From: Folioceros fuciformis
Taxonomy: Eukaryota; Anthocerotophyta; Anthocerotopsida; Anthocerotales
DNA: 64,000 nucleotides
Reading direction: 5' to 3'
Assembly (NCBI GenBank): GCA_049999805.1
Contig: JBNGIO010006342.1
Span: forward strand, 103,778-167,777
Shown: one piece after another, positions 47,663-57,503 of the stretch
How the letters are laid out: every line of letters starts with the position of its first letter
Position numbering within the stretch: position 1 is the first letter of the stretch
Program-made: the position numbers and the translations under genes
The notes under the pieces: model-generated
What the model saw: only the letters and a program-made list of their open reading frames with translations
Told to the model about the DNA's origin: nothing
Databases searched by the model: none

Positions 47663-48212
47663 GTGCGCCGGTCAACCGGCGCACAATTTTCAAAAGTACA
47701 TTAAATTTCTTGACAACAAATTTCAAATTTCAAATTAAGTGAAGTCTCGACCCTAAACAAAAACAGGGTCATCCTGGTTCGCTTCAAAGTCCACAACCAC
47801 ATCCAAATCATGCAAATGATGCACATCAGTTTCTGCAAAGTCATCGGCACCCACCTAAAGCACCGAGAAGTTCGGGTCCTTTGTAGTTTGAGGCGGCAGA
47901 GTGCAATTCTCATCCCAGACAGTGTTGGCGTACAGGTCTTCCGCGGGCCTATCATCAATCTGATGTATAACCTCTCCTTTCTTAACCTCTCTTTTGGGTT
48001 TCGTTTTTTAATTCCATGATATTTGCTGCAAATGTTCCCAGTTTGTTGTAGTTTAACGAGTTGCAAGGAGTGCGCCGGTATACCGGCGCACTCCAGCCGG
48101 GTCATGCGAAGTGTGCTGGTCTACCAGCGCATTGCTGCCAGTAGAGGACAAGTGCGCCGATCTACCGGCACAATTGTTTTTAATGCATGTGTGCGCCGGT
48201 CCACCGGTGCAC
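47663..48212. repeat. Five copies of a 22-bp palindrome (left cluster)
   Basis: Arms GTGCGCCGGT and ACCGGCGCAC face each other with 0-2 central bases. Copies: 47663-47684 (perfect), 48070-48091 (perfect), 48113-48132, 48152-48172 and 48191-48212 (each with one or a few mismatches, some of them compensated in the opposite arm). Spacing is irregular. Confidence 0.9.
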
Positions 48213-48244
48213 ACACGGAGACAAACGTTTGTGCTTGCTGACTT

Positions 48245-49836
48245 AATTTCTCGTTCACTTCAGAGGGTTTCGAAAGCGATTTAAAAGTACACCGACAAAA
48301 ACTGAAGGCGGAGCGGGAGAAGAGTATTAAGCACCGTGTTAAATGCTATGGCGATCCAGCCAAATACCTGGGGTTGTCGATCGATGGAATGGCAAAAAAC
48401 TCAAATTCCCCATTTCGTGCGACTTCCAAAGCACTTGGCGGACGTTGACCTCATCGACGTCCATGTTGTGGGATGCATGGTGTACAACAGCACAATGTCG
48501 CCTAAGCTCTTCTTAGAGTATCCAAATGTACGGAACGACGCAAACTTAACGATTTCTATTATCTAGAATGTGATTCACGTGTACATTGGCCTTCTTCCAG
48601 GAGTTCTGTACTTGCAGCTGGACAACACAGCAAGAAAGAACAAAAACGCTTTGCTATTTTCATATCTGAATATATTAGTGGAGAAAGGAATCTTCAAGAA
48701 GGTGAAGGTGGGTTTTTTACTAGTGGGCCACACGCACGACCTGGTGGACCAGATGTTCTCCCGTTTTTCGACGGCTCCGGGAAGGAAAGAAGCACTGACT
48801 TTACCAACAGTCATGGCTGTTATGCAGAGTTCTTACACACCTACCCCAGTAGTGCACGAAGTGAAGGAGGTTCCACACTTTCGGCAATTTGTCTGGCCTA
48901 TACCTTACGGAAAAGCCGATTATCAGAATGTGTCAGCTATTCACCCACTGCACAATATTTTGTTCCAACACCAGTTCAAGATCACAAGGGAGAGTCGAGG
49001 TGAATGGGGCTTCATAACTGTGAGGCGCGGGAAGCAGTATTGTAGAGACAAATTTTGGTCGCTAGATGAGGGTATCGAGTTTCTGAAGCATATTCTGGAC
49101 ACAAATATCAAAGCTGCTCCATTTTTACATCTACAATGCAGGAGCAAAAAAAGGAGGACAATTGTGGACAATGTCATTGAATTTCATCTGGCACAAATCA
49201 GGTCAAAACTGGAGATGCGATTACAAGAACACTTAGGACCAGGCGAGAACTTGTGGTGGGATGGGTTTTGGGCAGAGCAAGAGGCTATCGTGCATTCCAT
49301 AAACTTCGATGTAGACAGAGACCTTGATTCTCCTTGGCGGTGGTATAATCGGGAGGTGGCAGAAATATTGAACACACCCGTTACTATACCAAACGAAATG
49401 GTTGTTCAGCATCCACGCATCCGCGAGATTCCTAGAAGAAACATGTATGTGGGGGTATACCGTAGGGAGACGGACCTCAATGACGACCGTGAGAGTTTGA
49501 ATGGGGATATAACCGAAATAGAAAAAGGGCATATGATTGCAATCCCTTGCGAGACTGACGAAGACAACATGCCATTTTGGATTGCCAAAGTCTTAGAGGC
49601 AAGTATTACATGCGAAAAACCATGTCAAAGTGCACTGGTGGGTAACCAAATGTTCAGATGCTTTTGAGGGTCGTTACCAAGAAGAGACGATTGTACCAGA
49701 TGAAGCTCTGCCAAGAGGGTTACGGGGCGGTCGCAGACACAAGTCAAGCAGAAGACTTCAGAAGCACGTAGATACCTTATTCATTGAAGACACTTTTATT
49801 CTAGCATATGGATTTGACTTGACACGCCAAAAATAG
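48245..49836 (+). pseudogene. DUF7869-domain protein gene, broken
   Basis: Reading order: KHRVKCYGDPAKYLGLSIDGMAK, then HFVRLPKHLADVDLIDVHVVG, then LYLQLDNTARKNKNALLFSY and VGFLLVGHTHDLVDQMFSRF, the strongest DUF7869 signature. A C-terminal part ends VHWWVTKCSDAFEGRY..LAYGFDLTRQK. Three lesions are visible: an extra base in the A-run at about 48396-48401 shifts the frame; an in-frame TAG stands at 48564-48566; and a one-base frame change occurs near 49595-49603. The 365-codon central frame (48570-49667) has no ATG at its head. The function of the domain is unknown; an RNase H-like fold has been suggested for related transposon proteins, but I cannot confirm it. Confidence 0.8.
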
Positions 49837-50029
49837 CTTTCCTCCTGAACGAGGGCTATCATTCGAAGGAACCTATATGTCCTCAATCGCGACCAGGGTA
49901 TACTACCTCCTGAGAATAATGAAAAATTGTAAGACTTTCAGATGAAAGTGTTTAGTACAAAATAATTTGATAATTTTGGTATGTGGCAACAGTCAAGTTC
50001 CGTTTTCCACTTGACATACTTGTGCCAAT

Positions 50030-50085
50030 GTGCGCCGGACAACCGGCGCCTTTTTTCTTAAGAGTGCGCCGGTCTACCAGCGCAC
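50030..50085. repeat. Two further copies of the palindrome (right cluster)
   Basis: Copies at 50030-50050 and 50064-50085, the latter with CTA at the centre. The right half of another copy opens the window at 1-16. Confidence 0.9.
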
Positions 50086-50478
50086 TCCCGTTTGTTCCGC
50101 GTCGTGTTATGTGCGTTCTATTTCACCACTGTTTCTAAAAAAGGGTTATAGATATCTACAGTTGATAATTATGAGAAATAGGGTCACCTACTGTGAGGTA
50201 TCGCTCAAACACCTATGACCTTACATGGAATCCGATAACACATGAATTACGTAGTACTCGCCATATTACTGGGTTTTGTCATGTATTTGTTTGCAATAAC
50301 ACCTGCAAATTTGCTAGTATTTTGGAACCAATTGATGATTACATTTATAATGAACACTTTTTTTCGCCACATTTCGGGTTCTCTAGACAAAAACACACGA
50401 AAATTTGGATATCTGACATGATTTTTAAGCGTTAAAATGTTGCGAAGCCCGAAATGGCGGAATACGACCGTCTAAGTG

Positions 50479-51640
50479 GTGAGCGATGCCATGCATTGCT
50501 GCTAGCGAGGAGATTGTGATCCTTCCTTTTAAAAAAAAAAACAAAACAAAACAAAAGGAAAATGTAAGCAGCAAATCCTTGTGAGCAACAAGCCGGAATG
50601 CATCGGGCTTCTTATAGCCAATGGGTTTCTCTTCTTTATCTGTGCCGTGGAATCCAAGGAGCACTTGGCCGTGTGCAGGAGATCGGAGGTGTGACGCCAT
50701 AGCACGGCACAGCGACGGCATGGTGCTGCACTGGAGTGAGCACTCCGCCCCTTGAGAACCTAATGCACGAGGTGCAAGCCGGGGAGATGAATTCCCCGCT
50801 ACATAGTTACCCTACACACCCAACCTGATGTCCCCCTAGGCTGCCGATTCCCATGGATGGGCAAGGAATCAGACTCTGCAACGACACGACAACAATCTAT
50901 GGCAGGCACAGGCCAAGGTGGTAACATCTGCAGCAACAACTGAGGCAAGAGCAGACCACGGCAGCAAAATTTGTGGCACAATGCAACGTGGTAGTGAGGG
51001 CTCCGCTCCGTGATGCCAGAGGCGCAAGTGTGGCAAAGAGATTGCACAAATTGGTCATGCTCAGCAAAGGATGGTAGCAATCCCGACGGTAGCGATTGGA
51101 GGCAGGAGTATGTCAAGGTGGTAGCAATCCATGGCAGACACAAGCTGCGGCGGCAGAAATTTAGGCCTGGAATGTTGAAGTGGGAATCCAGTCTCGCTAC
51201 CAGCAATTAGAGACAGGAGAAGGGCATGTCGGCAACACAGGTGAAGCATAACCTCCGTGGTTGTAGTTGCCTAGTAGTGTCGTGAGGGGGCATGGAGCAG
51301 AACGCGCTGACACTGGAGGCTGGAGCAGATTGCGGTGACCCTCCTCATCTGCGGGAGAGGAGAGGCATCGATTGCTACCTTCCTCCTAACGCATGCTCCT
51401 ACACTCAATGCCAAGGTCATTTGGAACACAAGGGAAAATCCCGGTATGGAGTGGCAAATCAAGGTTAGCCCACGGCTACCTGATACCAGCTTGTGGCCAT
51501 GATTAATGCCTTTGAAGAGGTCACTCTCAGCTGAGAGGCCACAAGGCAGAAGCCGAGGAATACACTCCGGTACCCCGCCAATGAGATCCTGTTCCGAGTC
51601 ACCACCTTCGAAATTCTCTGTCTCAGCACCAGCATATCAC
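50479..51640. other. Gene-free region right of the DUF7869 element
   Basis: Mixed sequence with many short frames on both strands. Repetitive phrases ('ggtagcaatcc', 'cagcagcaa') suggest old repeat decay. No gene is supported. Confidence 0.4.
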
Positions 51641-51658
51641 CGCATCAAAGGAGTTACC

Positions 51659-52870
51659 ATGGCGAGTGTGACACGGCTTGATTTCAAGGACAAGGACCGG
51701 TTCTCTAGGGCAAATTATGATGTCTGGGCTCGTAGGGTCAAGACCTTACTGCAAGTCGAGGAATTGTGGGACATTGTGGATGGCACAATCTCCAAGCCAG
51801 GGGCCAACGCAATACAGGCCGATGTTGCAGCTTGGACGAAGAAAGACCTTAGAGCAAGGGCCATACTGGAGGCCACCATCGATAGTTCAATGATCCACCA
51901 CATTGATGATGCATCTGGATCACACATGGCATGAACAGCTTTGTCGCAAATGTTTGCGACTACAAATCAATCCTCCCTGGTACATGCCACTATATCCTTT
52001 TAGAATTGTAAGATGAAGGACACGGACAGTGTTGAGGAGCATGTGATGCGATTTCGCCACCTTAGACAGAAGCTAGCATCCGCAGGCACGCCAGTCACGG
52101 GGTTGCAGGCTTCGGTGGCTTTGCTCATGTCATTGCCAGACAAATACCGGGTATTTGTCAGCACACAAAACAGCAGCTTGAGGACTGCTACTGCTACTAT
52201 TGTGTCCTTATCCAACACAATTGGTGCTTTGCTCGAGGAGGAAGCGACCATGCACTCAAGCCGTGGGGGCCAAGGTTCGCACAACCAGGTCCTTTATGCT
52301 GGCAGAGGAGGAAGATGGGGTCGTGGTGGCCGCTTACCACAAGACCACCATCGCAGGGCATAGGCAAGACAAATGAAGGTCGAGATCCGCCAAACCCCAA
52401 CCATAGGAAACTCACCTGTAACTGGTGCCGTCTTCTAGGCCACATAGAGGCCGACTGTAGAAAGAAAATAGCCGGGGAGCCGAGGAGAGCACTTGAGGCT
52501 CATGTAGCTGCTCGGGCCAAAACGACAAATCCAAATACCATTCTTAATGTGTTCCTCGCACACACCAAGGCTGATCAAAATCATTGGTTTGTCAACTCGA
52601 GTGCTGCCGCACACATATGCTACATGCGAGAAGGCTTCATCAAATATAACGCCTATGCACCTAGACAGTTTGTCCTACTTGGAGATGGGAGTGAACTTGC
52701 AGTTGCTGGTTGCGACACCGTGCAAATTCAGCTGCTAGATGGATCCACCCGCTTACTCCACCCCATGAAGAGGAAAAATGAGACTTTCCCTCTGTTCCAA
52801 GCCTAGTTGGTCACGGTGCAGTGCCAAACAAGCTGTCTCCTCAAGATCTTCATATCTGACAATGGCACAG
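51659..52870 (+). pseudogene. Copia-type gag/protease remnant
   Basis: Frame from 51659 reads LDFKDKDRFSRANYDVWARR and LLQVEELWDIVDG, the UBN2/DUF4219 gag block, to an in-frame TGA near 51932. A second frame (about 52011-52363) continues the gag (SVEEHVMRFRHLRQKL, LMSLPDKYRVFVST). Then comes a zinc knuckle CNWCRLLGHIEADC and a protease-like FVNSSAAAHIC, where the catalytic D-S/T-G has become N-S-S. A tiny integrase scrap SDNGTEFV follows at 52855. Stops and frame changes show it is dead. Confidence 0.82.
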
Positions 52871-52961
52871 AATTTGTGGTGTGAGTAAGTACCTTGTCTC
52901 CTTCTCGCATTTTCAGTCCTCACACTCTGTGCGTTACGCACAAAGTTTTACGGACTCAAGG

Positions 52962-53341
52962 TTCTTGCTCACACCAGCAAACTTAGACACCTTCGAGCCT
53001 AACTTACCTCTCTTGGCACTATGATGGATGAGGTGGACGTGATTGCTCAACTACTCACCAGCCTGCCACCTAGTTGCCAAAGTTTCGTATCAAGGAAACA
53101 GAACTGAAGGCCAATGCAATGATGTAGGACCTTCCACAAAACGCACTGGACATTGTAACTGGTGCGGCAAACCTGGACATTGGGTTAATGAATGTAGGGA
53201 AAAGAAACAAGATTCTTGCTCACACCAGCAAACTTAGACACCTTCGAGCCCAACTTACCTCTCTTGGCACTGTGATGGATGAGGTGGACGTGATTACTCA
53301 GCTACTCACTAGCCTGCCGCCCAGTTACTAGAGTTTCGTAT
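52962..53341 (+). repeat. Duplicated copia gag segment, two 130-bp copies
   Basis: Copies at 52962-53091 and 53212-53341 both read LTSLGT(M/V)MDEVDVI and LLTSLPP, a copia gag motif. Between them lies a second zinc knuckle, CNWCGKPGHWVNEC. The order is scrambled relative to an intact element, so this is nested or rearranged debris. Confidence 0.85.
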
Positions 53342-53344
53342 CTG

Positions 53345-54040
53345 CACAAAATGTCCCCATCCGATAGGTTATGGCTGCCGATGCTGCTAGGAGACAGGTC
53401 ACTATCACATGGCCGAATGCACTATTCCTGCTGCCTCGCAGCATTCGAAACCCCGTGACAGCCTTCCTCCTTCACGGCATAGACTGTCTTGCGACGCCGG
53501 CTACCCTGGGCCCGACGTAGTTTGACGCCTCGCCGCGCCCGCCTTCTTGCGTCTAGCACGGCGGGGTTGCTATTCCTCGCACGGTGCGGTCCTCGCCCCT
53601 CGTCCTACACGGTGGGGCCTATCTGCCCCGTGTATGTGGCACGGCGCCTGGCCTAGCACTCGCACGGCACAGGCGGGTGCCTCGCGCTACGGGGTGGCGC
53701 CCTCGCAGGCCGCGCACTAAGGCGGCCTAGCGCCCCGCTCCCCTGGCAGGCCGCCCCTCTAGCTCGGCAGGTGCCCCGCGCTGGGGCAAGCACCCCGTGC
53801 AGCGCGGGTGGGTGCTTTACGTTGCGGGGTGGCGCAGCGACGCCCTCCTAGGTGCTCCGCGCTGTCGCTGTCCGCATCTGAGCACAGCGGGGCTGGAGCC
53901 CCCTTGCACCCCGGGCAGCAGGGTTGCTGCACACGGGCCCCCGGGATGCTGCCCTCACTCCGGTGCCTTCCTCACGACCTTGTTGCGCCTTTGTGCATCT
54001 TGTCCACAGCACCTACAGCCATCACCAACTTGCTCCACAA
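53345..54040. other. Very GC-rich low-complexity stretch
   Basis: About 700 bp rich in 'cgcacggc', 'ccccgcgct' and 'gcgggtg' phrases, strikingly different from its AT-rich surroundings. Open frames arise only from lack of stops. Position next to the PBS below suggests the internal leader of a minus-strand LTR element. Confidence 0.5.
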
Positions 54041-54058
54041 CCAAGCTCTGATACCAGT

Positions 54059-54370
54059 TGAAGGATTACTAGGGGAGCCACACGATGAAGGAGGAGGGGA
54101 GCCACATGATGAAGGAAGAGAGGAGAAAGCAAGGTCTGTGACACGCTATTGCAAGGGAGCTTAAGAGGGTATTTATACCCTCTAGAAGAGCTCCCAAGGA
54201 AGCTTCACAAGAAGCTCATAGGAAACTGCTTCACAAGAAGCTCAAAGGAAACTGCGCAAGAAGCTTCTTAAAGACTAGCTTAAGCTAATCTAAACAAATG
54301 ATACTTAACTAGATACTAATCTTAGACTAAATACATTAGTCTAAGCACATGGGGCTTTAATAACCCTACA
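54059..54370 (-). mobile_element. LTR of a copia-like element, minus orientation, with adjacent PBS
   Basis: On the minus strand the LTR begins TGTAGGGTTATTAAAG at 54370 and ends ..CCTTCA at 54059, then two bases, then the PBS TGGTATCAGAGC (54056-54045), complementary to initiator tRNA-Met. The 312-bp unit therefore has TG...CA ends. It contains GGGTATAAATACCC at about 54168-54181, a TATA box. No second LTR is visible in the window. Confidence 0.78.
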
Positions 54371-54680
54371 TCTCCAAGGCATTGATGTAGTCCCAAATAG
54401 CATATCGGGCCCTTAACCTAAGATCACTATGTCCAAATTAGCTTTTGTTTGTTTGCTGTTTTTTGTGCGATGTTAAGTTTAATGCAAAGGCCTTAGTATT
54501 ATCCTTCACACCTTGGACAAGAGGAAACAATGGAAATCACCTTTAACTGTTTTAAACAATGGTATGAATATTTTCTCATGCGCAAAAACGGATGAACGAG
54601 GCATGTTCATCCTAAAGGATAATGGATACAAGGGTTGGGGAAGGGTATTTGTCTATTCCGGCCCTTCATAGGAAGTCATG
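54371..54680. other. Gene-free flank of the LTR
   Basis: No coding or structural feature was seen. Confidence 0.4.
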
Positions 54681-54977
54681 TTGTGATTGTACATTGGATT
54701 TGTACATAGCCTTGCAGACTGTAGTTGCATATTATGTTTTCATATTTTAGTTGCTTATTGTGGTTGCAAGATGCAATTGCAGATTGTGGTTGAGAATTGT
54801 GTGTGCAAATTGTGGGTGGTGATTGTGGCTGGAGACTTAGCCTAAGTCTGTAACCACAAGGATGCAAACTGTGGTTCTAGACTGTGGTTACAATTTGAGC
54901 ATGCGTGTTGCAATTGCATTTTGGTGTGCACATTGTAGTTGCCTTTTACGCTTGTAGTAAACCCTTGCTTGCAGATT

Positions 54978-55276
54978 GCAATACCTTTTGTGCATTATGT
55001 TATTTGTAGTTGTTGAGAATGATTACCTAGACCTCTTGTGTGGTTTGTGCATGCATTTCAAGTCGTTTGCGACAATACGTATGTGAAGAGCTTGGAGGGT
55101 AAGGACTACCTCCCTTATATGTACCAAGCAATACCTTTTGTGCATTATGCTATTTGTAGTTGCTGAGAATGATTACCTAGACCCCTTGTGTGGTTTGTGC
55201 ATGCATTGCAAGTCGTTTGCGACAATACATATGTGAAGAGCTTGGAGGGTAAGGACTACCTCCCTTACATGTACCA
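54978..55276. repeat. Tandem duplication, 150-bp unit, two copies
   Basis: Copies 54978-55127 and 55128-55276 start 'gcaataccttttgtgcatta' and end 'cctccctta.atgtacca', with about six substitutions. Related wording also occurs at 47057-47100. Confidence 0.93.
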
Positions 55277-55609
55277 CCTACACCTGGCCTTGAGAACATT
55301 GTGGGAGCAAGGAGTGCAAGAGTAGGATGGAGGCCTACTTGCGCTCATGGACAAACCAAAAGGCCACTCCATGCGCATGGACAAGCATATACGTTCTCCG
55401 TTGTTTGCAATAGTGTGGCGTCTTCCCAATGGTGTTAAGGCGTGTGCGGTTTTGGGGGGATTCCTCTATACCTTTAGCTTGCCCTCATTGGCTATGGGAC
55501 AAAAAAAGGGGATTGCATTGCCCCATAGGCAAGTGCAATGTGCATTAGGTGTTAATCATGTTGGTTCCATCAAGGGAAATGCTCTTGTGCATATAGACAG
55601 AGGAGGGGA

Positions 55610-56010
55610 GATCCTCTTGAGCTCTTCACTTGGTACCAAAAGCAGCGAGGGGTGTGGAGATGGTGAAAAAGCGTGGAGCGGGCATCCCCTTGCTTTCTGC
55701 ACATGGTACCAAAAGCGGCTAGGGGTGTTGAGAAAGATGAGAAAGCATGGAGAGGACATCCCCTTGCTCTCTTTACGTGCTACCAAAAGCGGTGAGGGGT
55801 GTGGAGATAAATGAGAAAGTGTCGAGGAGACAGTTCCTTGCTCTCTTTACGTGGTTCCAAAAGTGGCCAAGGGTGTGGAGATAGATGAGAAAGCACGGAG
55901 GGGACATTCCCTTGCACTCTTCATACGTTTACTGAAAGCGACTTGGGTGTGGAGATGGATAAGAAAACGCGGAGGGTGCATTAGCTTGAGCTCTTCACAT
56001 ATTACCAAAA
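55610..56010. repeat. Tandem repeat, about 72-bp unit, five diverged copies
   Basis: Units share 'taccaaaagcgg', 'ggggtgtggagat', 'gagaaagc', 'cccttgctctcttta'. Homogeneity is lower than in the other arrays. The apparent ORF across it (55347-55814) is built from repeats. Confidence 0.8.
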
Positions 56011-56089
56011 GCAGCCGGGTTCTTGATTCACTTAGCACCAGGCTTATTGTGGGGATGATTGGTGAAACCCTAAAAAGATTTATGCAATA

Positions 56090-57207
56090 AACTGGGATGT
56101 GTCAAAAAACAAATGAGAATTGCTATGCTAGAACAATATAATATCCCTGTAAGTTGGTTTGGTTGAGATGCCTAGATGGCAACATACTACCTATGCAATG
56201 AGGGTTGTTATGGATAGTATGCTTTATAAACTTTGTATGGTAGAGCCTTTGACCATACCAATATTCCATATGTTCTCTCGTAAAATATCACCGACATAGA
56301 ACAATAGAAAAATTTAGACAACTTAAGATAAGATAATAAAGATGATGATGATATATAATTTAATTATATAACAGAATAGATTTTTATACATATATTATGA
56401 GATAAAAAAATAAAAAAAAATCTTCAAACTGCAAAGAGGAAAAAACCCGATGCACCTGCTTACCACTATAACGTGCCTCGGCTATCGCCTCAGTCAGCAG
56501 CAATAATGTAGGGCGTGTCTCGTCCCCAACTCAGCGGGCCCTTTACGCCAGGGAACGGGCACTCGGAGGAACGCCCAGCCTAGAACAGGCTCGGCTATTC
56601 TCGGCGGTGGCACCCGTTCAGGCCCCCGTTCCCGAATTCATTTCCTCGTTTGTACACAAACTTCTTCTGAATGTGATGACAACGCAAAGAAAATTGGTCT
56701 ATCAGACGCCCCTACCCTCAGCGGACGTCCGATGGTGGGAGTGCATGCTCTGGGTAGTTTGGTCTCGATCCTTCACAGCAATTTACTCCATGAAATATTT
56801 CCTCGTAGGGCATCCTGTGGCTATTTCTCTCATCGCGAGATTCCGCGATGGGTTGCATCCGGGACGATGACACTTGAAGGGTATGCACTACCGCGCTGAT
56901 GAGAATGTAACTCGGCCGATCAAGATCTGTTGGCTGTGGAGCCATCTGTGCGGATAAGCGTGCCAGCCGCTACAACAGCTAGCTAGTTCAGTCCAAACTA
57001 CTCCGCTCTTGTTGCTGGAGTACTGTACATATTGTATTCCGTTCCCTTGCGCGACTCTTTCGCGAGTCAACAATTTGCGACAAGATGATCTCATGTGGAG
57101 GATGACATAAATCGTGTAAAGCAAATAGAACTGGTTCCAGATCCGTAGCTAAGGAGTAGTATGATTATTAATATAATAATTTATGTGCGATGCTCTTGTC
57201 ATCCAAT
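56090..57207. other. Gene-free region before the tRNA
   Basis: AT-rich to 56440, then more balanced. No supported gene; a short minus frame at 56718-56945 has no recognisable motif. Confidence 0.4.
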
Positions 57208-57280
57208 GCGCGTGTAGCTCAGTGGATAGAGCGTCTGTTTCCTAAGCAGAAAGTCGCAGGTTCGATCCCTGCCTCGCGCG
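57208..57280 (+). tRNA. trnR-CCU: tRNA-Arg (CCU)
   Basis: A 73-nt cloverleaf with all arms: acceptor GCGCGTG/CTCGCGC with one T-T mismatch at pair 6, D arm with GCTCAGTGGATAGAGC, anticodon stem TCTGT/GCAGA around loop TTCCTAA (anticodon CCT), variable AAGTC, T arm GCAGG-TTCGATC-CCTGC, discriminator G. A-box and B-box (GGTTCGATCCC) promoters are intact, and a T5 run at about 57296 can end Pol III transcription. There is no intron. The CCA tail is not encoded, as usual for nuclear genes. Confidence 0.97.
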
Positions 57281-57503
57281 ATAAGCGAATGCCTATTTTT
57301 ATTACACACGGGCACTCACGACGTCCGAATGTGCGTCCAATGGACTAAGGGCGTCTGATACGGAACTCCTCATTACTTCTCGATAAGCTACCCCATTTCT
57401 ACCCTAATTGCGATGCTAACGAATGTGAACATGCCTTCATAAGGGTGTCTCCCCGCCACTTAAAAGACAATTCAACCAACCTCAGGACAATTAAGTACGT
57501 GAC

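Larger units (their letters stand above)
47450..50478 (+). mobile_element. DUF7869-type transposable element with palindromic motifs
   Basis: About 3 kb holding a broken DUF7869-like gene (48245-49836) and seven copies of a 22-bp palindrome. The right end (50066-50475) is shared with 1-410. The outer bases ('gggcggattcc' on the left, 'ggaatacgaccg' on the right, in inverse sense) may be imperfect terminal inverted repeats, but the match is weak. DUF7869 proteins are often carried by large DNA transposons or lineage-specific repeats; the mechanism is not settled. The left boundary is uncertain by tens of bases. Confidence 0.55.

Noticed and set aside
51478-51492. Second PBS-like sequence (minus TGGTATCAGGTAGC)
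   Set aside because: Matches the initiator tRNA PBS for only nine bases and no LTR end is visible next to it.
53797-54164. Cys/Pro-rich frames in the GC-rich block
   Set aside because: They result from the GC-rich composition and overlap a minus-strand LTR with PBS.
55347-55814. 155-codon frame beginning MDKPKGHSMRMDKHIR
   Set aside because: Right half is a 72-bp repeat array; left half shows no conserved feature.
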